DNA of 7,071 bases from Clostridia bacterium (GCA_028701415.1 JAQVQU010000056.1:1-7071); one strand, 5' to 3'. Positions 1 to 6,800 are shown, numbered from the stretch's first letter. Notes: generated by a model not told the origin, from the sequence alone. Translations and numbers: made by a program.

Positions 1-491
1 CTATCGATTATTTCGCACATTTCCAAGATATGTTCTTCTTCAAAATGGTTTTTAAACTCAACTACTGCCACTTTATTAAACTTTTGGCAAGTCATTATGT
101 ATTCAATCAGAGTTGGAATTATATATCGTTCAGAAGCGTTCCCAGAAATATCTCTAAGATAAATATTTCTGATTCTTTCTGCGGTGCTTTCTTCAATGAT
201 ACAATCTTCCCCAGAAACTCTCTTAGTGTTTTCATCATGTATTATAAAATACCTTCCATCTTTACTGCGATGAACATCACATTCTATTCCGTAGTATGAG
301 TGTTCTCCCGCTAGCCTAAAAGCTGGGATTGTGTTCTCTTTTTCTATTTTAGAAAGACCTCTATGAGCAATCATTAAAGTTTCTTTTTTTTCGATTTGAA
401 CTGTTTCGTCGTAGACTTTTCTTTTTTTAAAAAGAATGTTTACAATCTCTGCAGGATAATGTTTATACGGAACCTTTGTATTGTTTGCCAT
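1..491 (-). CDS. Glycerophosphodiester phosphodiesterase family protein, 3' end cut off by window edge
   Basis: Translating the minus strand from an ATG at 491 gives 163 open codons running off the left edge. The protein shows the GDPD signature in order: IAHRG (residues 41-45), ENTIPAF (52-58), GIECDV (68-73), KDG (77-79) and HD (85-86). Known family chemistry assigns E70 and D72 to metal binding and H43 and H85 to catalysis, hydrolysing glycerophosphodiesters to glycerol-3-phosphate and an alcohol. About 40 residues precede the HRG motif, longer than in minimal GDPDs; they are lysine-rich with no signal peptide, so a cytoplasmic enzyme is likely. An AGGTGG-like ribosome binding site (about 497-504) precedes the ATG. 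The gene lies 129 bases after nspC and appears to have its own promoter, so it is probably not a functional part of the polyamine pathway. The C-terminal half is unseen and substrate preference cannot be judged. Confidence 0.88.
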   Translation of the reverse strand, partial: MANNTKVPYKHYPAEIVNILFKKRKVYDETVQIEKKETLMIAHRGLSKIEKENTIPAFRLAGEHSYYGIECDVHRSKDGRYFIIHDENTKRVSGEDCIIEESTAERIRNIYLRDISGNASERYIIPTLIEYIMTCQKFNKVAVVEFKNHFEEEHILEMCEIID

Positions 492-520
492 TTTTACCAC
501 CTTTTCTCTTTATATATATT

Positions 521-549
521 AGTTTACATTGATATTCTCTCTTTTTCAA
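521..549 (-). promoter_or_regulatory. Candidate sigma-70/A-type promoter for the GDPD gene
   Basis: On the minus strand TTGAAA (549-544, five of six matches to TTGACA) is followed after exactly 17 bases by TAAACT (526-521, four of six matches to TATAAT). A transcript would start near 514, just upstream of the ribosome binding site at 497-504. The spacing is ideal and the position sensible, but the DNA is AT-rich and such matches also occur by chance. The rest of the gap (492-620) shows no clear terminator after nspC, so read-through from the polyamine genes remains possible. Confidence 0.5.
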
Positions 550-620
550 TAATATCTATCTTCTTGCTAGAACCGACTTATTGCTGATAAATATATGCGT
601 TTTAAAGATTTTTGAAAAAA

Positions 621-1754
621 TTATGAGAGCCGAGATTTGAAATCTTCGTAAAAAAACTCTTTGATAAGAGTGAATAATCCTTGATCATCGACAGTATATA
701 TAGAGGGGAGATTTATACCATTGAAAGTGTTATTTTTTACCATGGTATATATTGCCATATCTAAAAATATTATTTTATCATTAACCTTTAAGGGCCGATC
801 AAAAGAATATTCTCCGATAACATCTCCGGCAAGGCAAGTGTTCCCGGCAAGAACATATTTGTATTGTTTTTGCCCCTCATGCATATTTCCAAGAACCTTA
901 GGAGTATAGGGCATTTCCAAAACATCGGGCATATGGCAAGCCGCTGATGCAGATAAAATGGCTATATTCTTATCATTTTCGACTATATCCATAACATCAG
1001 AAACAAGGTATCCTGCATTAAGCGCTATCGCCTCTCCGGGTTCAAGATATACCTGAACATTGTATTTGGCTTTAAATTCTTTAATTAATCGAATCAGCAG
1101 GGAAAGATCATAATCCTCTCGTGTTATGTGATGGCCCCCTCCAAAGTTCACCCATTTTAGTTGAGGGATAAAAGTGCCAAATTTCTCTTCAAAAGCTTTT
1201 AAGGTTTCTTCAAGGGCATCTGCGTTTTGCTCACAAAGAGTATGAAAATGCAAGCCATCGATTTTCTCAATGATTTCCATAGTTATTTCCCTTCTTTTTA
1301 TTCCCAGTCTTGATAACGGGGCGCATGGATCGTATATGCTATGTTCTTGAGTAGATTTTTCTGGATTAACCCTTATTCCAATTTCTCTTTTATACGCTCT
1401 AGCTTTATCCAGGAATTTATTCAGTTGGGCTATGGAATTAAAAACAATATGGTCGCATATTTTTACAATCTCGGAAAAGTCGACATCACCGTAGGCGGGG
1501 GCAAATATATGATTTTCCTTATTCATCTCTTCCCGGCCCAATCTTGCCTCATTAATTCCACTTGCTGTAGTTCCATCGAGATAATCGGCAATTAAAGGGT
1601 ATATCGAAAACATAGAAAAAGCCTTTTGCGCTAGGAGTATCTTGCAGCCTGTTTCCTCTTTTACTCTTCTTAATATCTCAAGATTCTGTTTGATTTTGGG
1701 CAGAAAAACAACGTAAGCTGGTGTTTTTATTTTATTGAAATCTATCTTTATCAT
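621..1754 (-). CDS. nspC: Carboxynorspermidine/carboxyspermidine decarboxylase (NspC family)
   Basis: Numbered from the ATG at 1754, this is a 377-residue PLP enzyme of the alanine-racemase-like fold type III. Visible landmarks are QKAF with the likely PLP-binding lysine K44, LHFHTLCE (168-175), the glycine-rich FGGGHH (204-209), EPGE (238-241), ACHMPDVLEMPY (272-283) and TCLAGD (306-311), a pattern typical of NspC and distinct from diaminopimelate or ornithine decarboxylase. The family removes the carboxyl group of carboxyspermidine or carboxynorspermidine to give spermidine or norspermidine; context with agmatine and putrescine enzymes favours spermidine. The length matches the family. A TTG at 1757 directly follows an in-frame TAA, and the AGAGG site lies only 3 bases from it but 6 from the ATG at 1754, so the ATG is preferred. 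It is the last gene of the polyamine set, 193 bases after the dehydrogenase that makes its substrate. Carboxyaminopropylagmatine is an alternative substrate that motifs cannot exclude. Confidence 0.93.
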   Translation of the reverse strand: MIKIDFNKIKTPAYVVFLPKIKQNLEILRRVKEETGCKILLAQKAFSMFSIYPLIADYLDGTTASGINEARLGREEMNKENHIFAPAYGDVDFSEIVKICDHIVFNSIAQLNKFLDKARAYKREIGIRVNPEKSTQEHSIYDPCAPLSRLGIKRREITMEIIEKIDGLHFHTLCEQNADALEETLKAFEEKFGTFIPQLKWVNFGGGHHITREDYDLSLLIRLIKEFKAKYNVQVYLEPGEAIALNAGYLVSDVMDIVENDKNIAILSASAACHMPDVLEMPYTPKVLGNMHEGQKQYKYVLAGNTCLAGDVIGEYSFDRPLKVNDKIIFLDMAIYTMVKNNTFNGINLPSIYTVDDQGLFTLIKEFFYEDFKSRLS

Positions 1755-1947
1755 CAATTACCTCTGCTTTTCACCCTTTATATAGGAAAATTTTGTTTAG
1801 ACGGTAGCCTGCTTTTCCTTTTTATCCGACCGTGTGTTTAGAATTTGATTAGTTCTCTCTATTTAAATTGTGCCCTAATTTACCTTTTGCAAGTCAGGCT
1901 ATTTAGAAACTAATTTCTTTTCTCTTTTAAGAGATTTTGTTTAATGC
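1755..1947 (-). other. Untranslated gap between dehydrogenase and nspC with interleaved inverted repeats
   Basis: This 193-base gap has no credible reading frame. On the minus strand TAGCCTG (1901-1895) can pair with CAGGCTA (1811-1805), and ACGGT (1833-1829) can pair with ACCGT (1805-1801). The four arms are interleaved, so the two stems would form a pseudoknot or exclude each other. A 6-bp palindrome with a 2-base loop lies at 1921-1934, close after the dehydrogenase stop, but it has no T-run and is too weak to call a terminator. A TATATAAA sequence lies about 25 bases before the nspC start without a good -35 partner. A leader or processing site is possible; nothing known is recognised. Confidence 0.3.
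1761..1765 (-). promoter_or_regulatory. Ribosome binding site that fixes the nspC start
   Basis: The minus strand reads AGAGG, TAA, TTG, ATG. The spacer is 6 bases to the ATG at 1754 and only 3 to the TTG at 1757, which supports starting nspC at the ATG. Confidence 0.7.
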
Positions 1948-3147
1948 TTAATCGACTAACTCTGGATTAAAATCTTCTTTCCAGGGTAAGCCCCATTTAT
2001 TTAAGGCCGACATAAATGGATCAGGGTCAAACTCTTCCATATTATACACGCCTGGCTTTTGCCACACACCCGTCATCACAAGCATAGCGCCTATCATAGC
2101 AGGAACCCCCGTTGTATACGAAATAGCTTGGGAACCCACTTCTCTATAACATTCTTGATGATCGCAAACATTATATATATAATAGCTAACATCTTTTCCT
2201 TGTTTCTTCCCCACAAAAATGCAGCCTATATTGGTCTTTCCCTTTGTCCTTGGCCCCAAAGAAGCTGGGTCTGGGAGTACCGCTTTCAAAAATTGAAGGG
2301 GAACTATCTTTTTGCCTTCAAAATCTATGGGAATTATGGAGGTCATACCCACATTTTCCAAACATTTAAGATGTGTTAGGTAGCTTTGGCCGAAAGTCAT
2401 AAAGAATCTTATTCTCTTAATTCCTTTAATGTTTTGAGCCAGAGATTCCAGCTCTTCATGATGGAGAAGATACATATCTTTCTCTCCAATTTCAGGGAAT
2501 TTATATACTCTTTTTATTTCCATTGGTTCAGTTTCCACCCACTTACCTTTTTCCCAATAACTTCCTTTAGCGCTTACCTCTCTAATGTTGATTTCTGGAT
2601 TGAAATTGGTAGCAAAAGGATATCCGTGATCTCCTGCATTTGCATCTAATATGTCTATGTAGTTTATTTCATCAAAATAGTGCTTAAGTGCATATGCCGA
2701 AAAAACACTGGTTACTCCAGGATCAAATCCACTTCCAAGAAGAGCCGTTATACCTGCTTTTTCGAATTTCTCACGATATGCCCATTGCCACTTGTACTCA
2801 AATTTTGCTGTGTCTATGGGCTCATAGTTCGCAGTATCCATATAATGGGTCTTGGTTTTTAAACAAGCTTCCATGATATTTAGGTCGTTGTATGGAAGGG
2901 CTAGGTTCATTACGATATCCGGCTTAAATGAGTTTATTAACGACACCATTTCTTCTATGTTGTCTGCATCAACCTTTGCAGTGTGAATAATTGTTTTTCC
3001 TCCCTCCAACTTAGATTTAATCTGGTCACACTTGCTCTTAGTTCGGCTGGCAATCATGATCTCCTCAAAAACATCGCTGTTTTGACAACACTTATGAATT
3101 GCGACACTCGCAACTCCACCGCAACCGATTATTAATGCTCTTCCCAT
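1948..3147 (-). CDS. Carboxynorspermidine/carboxyspermidine dehydrogenase (saccharopine dehydrogenase family)
   Basis: This 399-residue protein opens directly with a Rossmann nucleotide-binding motif, GCGGVA (8-13), with IASRT (32-36) at the end of the second strand; the arginine there is typical of NADPH users. GSGFDPGVT (138-146) and TTGVPA (345-350) are characteristic of the LYS1-like subgroup acting in polyamine synthesis rather than of lysine-pathway saccharopine dehydrogenases. The family condenses aspartate beta-semialdehyde with a polyamine (putrescine, 1,3-diaminopropane or, in one described route, agmatine) and reduces the imine to a carboxylated product. The neighbouring nspC encodes the matching decarboxylase, which strongly supports the assignment. 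Length is normal for the family, there is no signal peptide or membrane segment, and a clear AGGAG (3154-3158) precedes the ATG. It is separated from speB by a 290-base gap filled largely by direct repeats. Which amine it uses cannot be told from motifs alone. Confidence 0.92.
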   Translation of the reverse strand: MGRALIIGCGGVASVAIHKCCQNSDVFEEIMIASRTKSKCDQIKSKLEGGKTIIHTAKVDADNIEEMVSLINSFKPDIVMNLALPYNDLNIMEACLKTKTHYMDTANYEPIDTAKFEYKWQWAYREKFEKAGITALLGSGFDPGVTSVFSAYALKHYFDEINYIDILDANAGDHGYPFATNFNPEINIREVSAKGSYWEKGKWVETEPMEIKRVYKFPEIGEKDMYLLHHEELESLAQNIKGIKRIRFFMTFGQSYLTHLKCLENVGMTSIIPIDFEGKKIVPLQFLKAVLPDPASLGPRTKGKTNIGCIFVGKKQGKDVSYYIYNVCDHQECYREVGSQAISYTTGVPAMIGAMLVMTGVWQKPGVYNMEEFDPDPFMSALNKWGLPWKEDFNPELVD

Positions 3148-3186
3148 TTCTTTCTCCTTTTCTATTGTTTTTTTTTAAATACTTTA

Positions 3187-3437
3187 TGCAAAAATTTTGA
3201 GCCATCTTTCTGTTTCAATAATTTAATTTATTTTTAGGTTTACATTAGTTTGCAAGGCTGATTGTTCTTTTTTATACTTCAGTAATTTGAGTCCTTTTCA
3301 AACTTACATGATTATGCAAGGCTGATTGTTATTTTTATACTTCAGTAATTTGAGTCCTTTTCAAACTTACATGATTATGCAAGACTGATTGTTGTTCTTA
3401 TATTTCAGTAATTTGATTTGTTTTCAAGGCTGGTTAT
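3187..3437. repeat. Direct-repeat array, 63-64 bp period, between speB and the dehydrogenase gene
   Basis: On the plus strand, units begin with TGCA at 3187 (degenerate copy), and with TGCAAGGCTG or a close variant at 3251, 3315 and 3378, giving periods of 64, 64 and 63. The copies at 3251 and 3315 are nearly identical. The copy at 3378 is only 45 bases long: 18 bases between two CAA triplets are missing, and a remnant copy beginning with TTCAAGGCTG (3423) runs into the speB stop codon. The array therefore fills almost the whole gap, starting at the end of speB. There are no unique spacers and no open frame. It is more likely regulatory or a locally duplicated promoter region than a mobile element, but its role is unknown. 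Confidence 0.88.
3271..3427 (-). promoter_or_regulatory. Reiterated promoter-like element, one in each of three repeat copies
   Basis: Each of three repeat copies carries, on the minus strand, TTGAAA followed after exactly 19 bases by TATAA plus A or G: 3301-3271, 3364-3334 and 3427-3397. The spacing is kept in the shortened copy, although some bases between the boxes differ. The elements point toward the dehydrogenase gene. A 19-base spacer is longer than the usual 17, so this is only a candidate set of promoters or regulator sites. Confidence 0.35.
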
Positions 3438-4304
3438 TTACTTGTTTAACGCAAGAAGTAATTCTCTTAAGAGTTTGGCTGCAACTATCGTAGAGACTCC
3501 TGAGTGATCACACATAGGATTTAATTCTACGATATCTGCGCCCACTACTTTACCTTGCGAGGCAACCATGGTGACTGCTTCCCGCAACTCTTTGAAACTT
3601 ACACCTCCCGGTTCAGGGGTTCCAGTTCCGGGTAAAACCGAAGGGTCCAAACAGTCTAAATCGATGGTAAGATAAATTGGGGAATCAGCTATTTTATTTA
3701 GGATATTTCCCAAGTTTTCAAAGTTGTATTTTTGCATATTAACCTGAATATTTTCTTTAGCATAATTTACCTCTTGTTTATCTGCTGACCGGATACAAAA
3801 TTGATATACTAAAATTTGAGAAGAAAGTTCAATACACCTTCTAATAACACAGGCATGGGATAACTTTTCCCCTAAATAGTCCTCTCTTAAGTCGGCATGT
3901 GCATCAAAATGAATCAGAGTGAGATTTGGGTGTTTTTCCGCCAAGGCTTTTACCGCTCCCAAGCTAATTAAATGCTCCCCTCCTATCATAATGGGAGTTT
4001 TGCCAGAAAGGAGTAATTTGGATGTGAAATCTTTAACTTCCTTTATTACTTTCGATGCCTGAGATACTGGGATATCTAAATCCCCATAATCAAAAACATT
4101 TGCATCTTCCAAATCTTTATCTTGATAAATGCTGTATGATTCTATACCAAAAGACTCGTTACGGATACTTTTAGGCCCAAATCTGGCTCCTGGACGGTAA
4201 CTTGTTGTTCCGTCGTAAGGAACGCCAAATAAAACTGTATTGGCATCTTTTAGCTCTTTATCACAGGAAATATACCCGTTAAATGGTTTTTTAAGTCGGA
4301 TCAT
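3438..4304 (-). CDS. speB: Agmatinase-family ureohydrolase (agmatinase or aminopropylagmatine ureohydrolase)
   Basis: This 288-residue protein has the full manganese-binding set of the arginase/agmatinase family: GGEH (108-111), DAHAD (134-138), H150, DLDCLDPS (215-222) and E260, with GTGTPEPGG (226-234) after the second metal motif. No metal ligand is missing and the length is usual for agmatinases. The family releases urea from a guanidino compound; here agmatine to putrescine is the default reading because an arginine decarboxylase is encoded in the same set. Since SpeE and the dehydrogenase/decarboxylase pair flank it, N1-aminopropylagmatine to spermidine is a real alternative. An AGAGGAG site (4310-4316) precedes the ATG. 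It follows speE by 64 bases, a gap holding a palindrome. The protein is cytoplasmic, with no signal peptide. Arginase and formiminoglutamase are less likely given the neighbours. Confidence 0.92.
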   Translation of the reverse strand: MIRLKKPFNGYISCDKELKDANTVLFGVPYDGTTSYRPGARFGPKSIRNESFGIESYSIYQDKDLEDANVFDYGDLDIPVSQASKVIKEVKDFTSKLLLSGKTPIMIGGEHLISLGAVKALAEKHPNLTLIHFDAHADLREDYLGEKLSHACVIRRCIELSSQILVYQFCIRSADKQEVNYAKENIQVNMQKYNFENLGNILNKIADSPIYLTIDLDCLDPSVLPGTGTPEPGGVSFKELREAVTMVASQGKVVGADIVELNPMCDHSGVSTIVAAKLLRELLLALNK

Positions 4305-4341
4305 TTTCTCTCCTCTTTTTTATTAATTATTCTTTTATTTG

Positions 4342-4362
4342 AAATTAACTCTAGGTTAATTT
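4342..4362. repeat. Perfect 8-bp inverted repeat in the speE-speB gap
   Basis: AAATTAAC (4342-4349) and GTTAATTT (4355-4362) form a perfect inverted repeat around a 5-base centre. On the minus strand it lies just after the speE stop codon and 38 bases before the speB start codon. The stem is nearly all A/T and is not followed by a T-run, so it is a poor intrinsic terminator. A protein-binding operator or a weak processing hairpin is possible. Confidence 0.45.
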
Positions 4363-4368
4363 AGCTCT

Positions 4369-5244
4369 TTAATCTTCAAATGCGTGGTCTTCTTTCTCTA
4401 CTTTTTTCAGCAGTTCTTCCACATATTTAGGGAGCATAAAAGCCCCCTTGTGAAGGTTGGTAGTGTAGTATTTTGTTTCTATTTCCCTCTTCTTCCAGGC
4501 CTTTGAATCCAGATCGTTTATTGGATGATACCCCTTTGAGGCAAACCCAAACAGCCAATGTCCGGAGGGATAGGTAGGTATATGGGCTTGGTATACTTTG
4601 GCTAAATCAAATATCTCGCTTATCCTTTTATGGGCTTTTTGCATAGCTATTGAATCCTCGGGATAAAAAGGGCTTTCGTGTTGATTAATCAATATTCCAT
4701 CATCTTTAAGCGCATTATAACAATTACCATAAAATTCTTTAGTAAATAAGCCTTCGCCCACGCCAAAAGGATCGGTACTGTCTACAATAATTAAGTCGTA
4801 GCAATTGTACTTCTTTCTGATAAACTTTAATCCATCTTGGAGATATATATTTACCTTATCGTTGTCAAAACCGCATGCGGTAAATGGAAGATGCTTCTTT
4901 GCTGATTCAATAACCATTCCATCAATCTCGACAATGTCAATATTCTCAATAAAATCATATTTGCCGAGTTCTCGTAAAGCACCCCCATCTCCGCCCCCAA
5001 TAATTAGAATGTTTTTGGGATTGGGATGAACAGCCATCGCGGGATGAACTATCATTTCATGATAAATAAATTCATCCTTTTCGGTTAACATTAAAAATCC
5101 ATCTAGCGAGAGCAATCTTCCAAACTCGGGACTATAAAAGATATCTATTCTCTGGTATTTACTTTCATCGGAATAGAGCTGCTTATCCACTTTTATGGAT
5201 AACTTTACATTCTTTGTGTGATTTTCCGAAAACCAATATTCCAT
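4369..5244 (-). CDS. speE: Spermidine synthase-family aminopropyltransferase
   Basis: This 291-residue protein carries the polyamine aminopropyltransferase core: YHEM (61-64), the nucleotide-binding GGGDGG (83-88), VEID (105-108), QDG (136-138), VDSTDP with the catalytic aspartate D155 (154-159), and PTYPSGHW (223-230) near the C-terminal substrate pocket. The family transfers the aminopropyl group of decarboxylated S-adenosylmethionine to a diamine, usually putrescine, giving spermidine and methylthioadenosine. All key residues are present, so the enzyme looks active. Agmatine is a known acceptor for relatives in some thermophiles and would suit its place between an agmatine-forming and an agmatine-type hydrolase gene. 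The donor-making enzyme (SpeD/SpeH) is not in this window. An AGGAG (5250-5254) precedes the ATG, and a TATAAT box lies 26 bases upstream of the start codon, so transcription may be partly independent of speA. There is no membrane segment or signal peptide. Confidence 0.94.
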   Translation of the reverse strand: MEYWFSENHTKNVKLSIKVDKQLYSDESKYQRIDIFYSPEFGRLLSLDGFLMLTEKDEFIYHEMIVHPAMAVHPNPKNILIIGGGDGGALRELGKYDFIENIDIVEIDGMVIESAKKHLPFTACGFDNDKVNIYLQDGLKFIRKKYNCYDLIIVDSTDPFGVGEGLFTKEFYGNCYNALKDDGILINQHESPFYPEDSIAMQKAHKRISEIFDLAKVYQAHIPTYPSGHWLFGFASKGYHPINDLDSKAWKKREIETKYYTTNLHKGAFMLPKYVEELLKKVEKEDHAFED

Positions 5245-5269
5245 GTATTCTCCTTTTTTCTACTATCTC

Positions 5270-5298
5270 ATTATACATTATTTCCACTACTGGCTAAA
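5270..5298 (-). promoter_or_regulatory. Candidate internal promoter before speE
   Basis: A perfect TATAAT (5275-5270, minus strand) is preceded after 17 bases by TTTAGC (5298-5293), which matches only three of six -35 positions. It lies in the 104-base gap between speA and speE, which otherwise shows no coding potential and no hairpin with a T-run. It could give the downstream genes their own start of transcription. Confidence 0.4.
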
Positions 5299-5348
5299 TT
5301 TGTCCTTATATGTCCTCATCTATTTTTTAATTGAGAAGAATGGCATTA

Positions 5349-6800
5349 CTACTTAATCACATTAATACAATTTGCCTGGATGTCCTCGGTTCCTGTTATG
5401 AAACAACCCTTCTCTTTAATATACTTTATATATCCTACTATCTCAGGGGTTATTAGTTCTCCGGGAGCAAGAAGAGGTATTCCCGGTGGGTAGCTGGTAA
5501 CAAACTCGGCGCATATCTTGCCCGCACTATCGGCTAGAGGTAAGCTAATTTTTTCGGAGTAAAAAGCTTTTTTAGGAGTCATACATACTTCCGGGTTTAT
5601 ATATTCGCAGTCTATTAAAAGCTTCTTATCCTTCCGCCCAAACCTTCTCTTTATTTCAGCAAGGGCAGAAATTAATCTTTCAATGTTTTTGTAGCTGTCC
5701 CCGATAGAGATATATGCCAATATATTCCCAATGTCTCCAAATTCGACCTGGACATTGTATTCATCCCGCAATAGATCATGAACCTCTATTCCTGCAAGAC
5801 CGGTTTCCAAAGTATTTATCGATAACTTTGTGGTGTCAAAATCAAATATTGTGTCCCCGTTTGTTATTTCCTTTCCATATGCGTAATATCCCCCGATTTC
5901 ATTTATTTCCTCTCGGGCATATTCAGTCATCTCCATAACTTCCTCAAAAATTTCTCTCCCTTTAAGGGCCAATTTCTTGCGAGAAATATCGATGCTTGAC
6001 ATAAGAAGATAGGAGCCTGAAGTTGTCTGGGTAAGATTGATTATTTGTCTTACGTAGTCGGAATTTACATTTTCTCCGAGCAACAATATCGAACTTTGCG
6101 TAAGAGAGCCACCCGACTTATGCATACTTACTGAGGCCATATCCGCCCCCGCGTGCATAGCCGCAAGAGGCAAATCTTTATGAAAGTATAAGTGGGTTCC
6201 ATGTGCTTCATCAGCCAAAACCTTCATCCCGTTTTGATGGGCAAAACCGGTAATTTCCTTGAGGTTAGAGCATATACCGTAATATGTAGGGTTGTTTACG
6301 AGTACAGCCTTTGCCTCTTTGTTTATTAGAATAGCCTCCCTAACTTTCTGAGTAGACATACCAAGGGGTATGCCCAATTTGTCATGTATTTCTGGATTTA
6401 CATAAATAGGTATGGCTCCTGAAAGAATTAAGGAATGAATAACACTTCTGTGTACGTTTCTCGGAAGAATAATCTTTTCCCCTTCTTTGCAAGAAGCCAT
6501 TATCATGGCCTGAACACCCGAGCTGGTGCCGTTCACCATGAAAAATGAGTTTGATGCCCCGAATGCTTGGGCGGTAAGGTCCTCAGCTTCCTTGATCACT
6601 GTCATTGGATGACACAGATTATCAAGAGGTCTACTACTGTTTACATCAACAGACAAACACTTTTCTCCTAAGAAATCGGTAAGCTCTTTATTTCCTTTCC
6701 CTCTTTTGTGTCCGGGCACATCAAAAGGAACGATTCTTTCGTTTTTCATCTCGCATAGAGCTTCATATATTGGGGCTCTTTTTTGGTTCAATTCTTGCAT
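5349..6800 (-). CDS. speA: Biosynthetic arginine decarboxylase, aspartate-aminotransferase-fold Orn/Lys/Arg decarboxylase family
   Basis: This 483-residue protein belongs to the fold-type-I PLP Orn/Lys/Arg decarboxylases, in the short form lacking the N-terminal wing domain of the E. coli inducible enzymes, as in Bacillus subtilis SpeA. Landmarks are PGHKRG (29-34), the phosphate-binding NGTSSG (90-95), DEAHG with D197 for the PLP ring (197-201), SMHKSGGSLTQ with the Schiff-base lysine K228 (225-235), and the C-terminal PPGIPLLAPGE (438-448). It would decarboxylate arginine to agmatine in the cytoplasm. Motifs alone do not separate arginine from lysine or ornithine as substrate; the agmatinase-family gene downstream favours arginine. 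The start is supported by AAGGA (6807-6811), 7 bases from the ATG. It is the first gene of the polyamine set, placed behind a TATAAT-containing promoter and a 53-bp repeat array. No key residue is missing. Confidence 0.93.
   Translation of the reverse strand: MQELNQKRAPIYEALCEMKNERIVPFDVPGHKRGKGNKELTDFLGEKCLSVDVNSSRPLDNLCHPMTVIKEAEDLTAQAFGASNSFFMVNGTSSGVQAMIMASCKEGEKIILPRNVHRSVIHSLILSGAIPIYVNPEIHDKLGIPLGMSTQKVREAILINKEAKAVLVNNPTYYGICSNLKEITGFAHQNGMKVLADEAHGTHLYFHKDLPLAAMHAGADMASVSMHKSGGSLTQSSILLLGENVNSDYVRQIINLTQTTSGSYLLMSSIDISRKKLALKGREIFEEVMEMTEYAREEINEIGGYYAYGKEITNGDTIFDFDTTKLSINTLETGLAGIEVHDLLRDEYNVQVEFGDIGNILAYISIGDSYKNIERLISALAEIKRRFGRKDKKLLIDCEYINPEVCMTPKKAFYSEKISLPLADSAGKICAEFVTSYPPGIPLLAPGELITPEIVGYIKYIKEKGCFITGTEDIQANCINVIK

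Noticed and set aside
30..299. Plus-strand open frame of 89 codons
   Set aside because: It lies wholly opposite the GDPD coding sequence, whose minus-strand translation carries clear family motifs; the plus frame has no recognisable domain.
600..620. Terminator after nspC
   Set aside because: The minus strand has T and A runs just after the stop, but no GC-containing stem precedes them.
1755..1757. TTG as the nspC start codon
   Set aside because: It directly follows an in-frame stop and is only 3 bases from the ribosome binding site; the next codon, ATG at 1754, is spaced correctly.
1921..1934. Intrinsic terminator after the dehydrogenase gene (TCTCTT/AAGAGA palindrome)
   Set aside because: The stem is only 6 bp with a 2-base loop, is A/T-rich and has no T-run on the minus strand.
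2059..2379. Plus-strand open frame of 106 codons
   Set aside because: It is antisense to the dehydrogenase gene, has no recognisable motif and looks like a chance frame, as do the other plus-strand frames in the window.
3187..3437. Mobile element or MITE remnant
   Set aside because: There are no terminal inverted repeats, target-site duplications or transposase fragments; the pattern is simple head-to-tail duplication.
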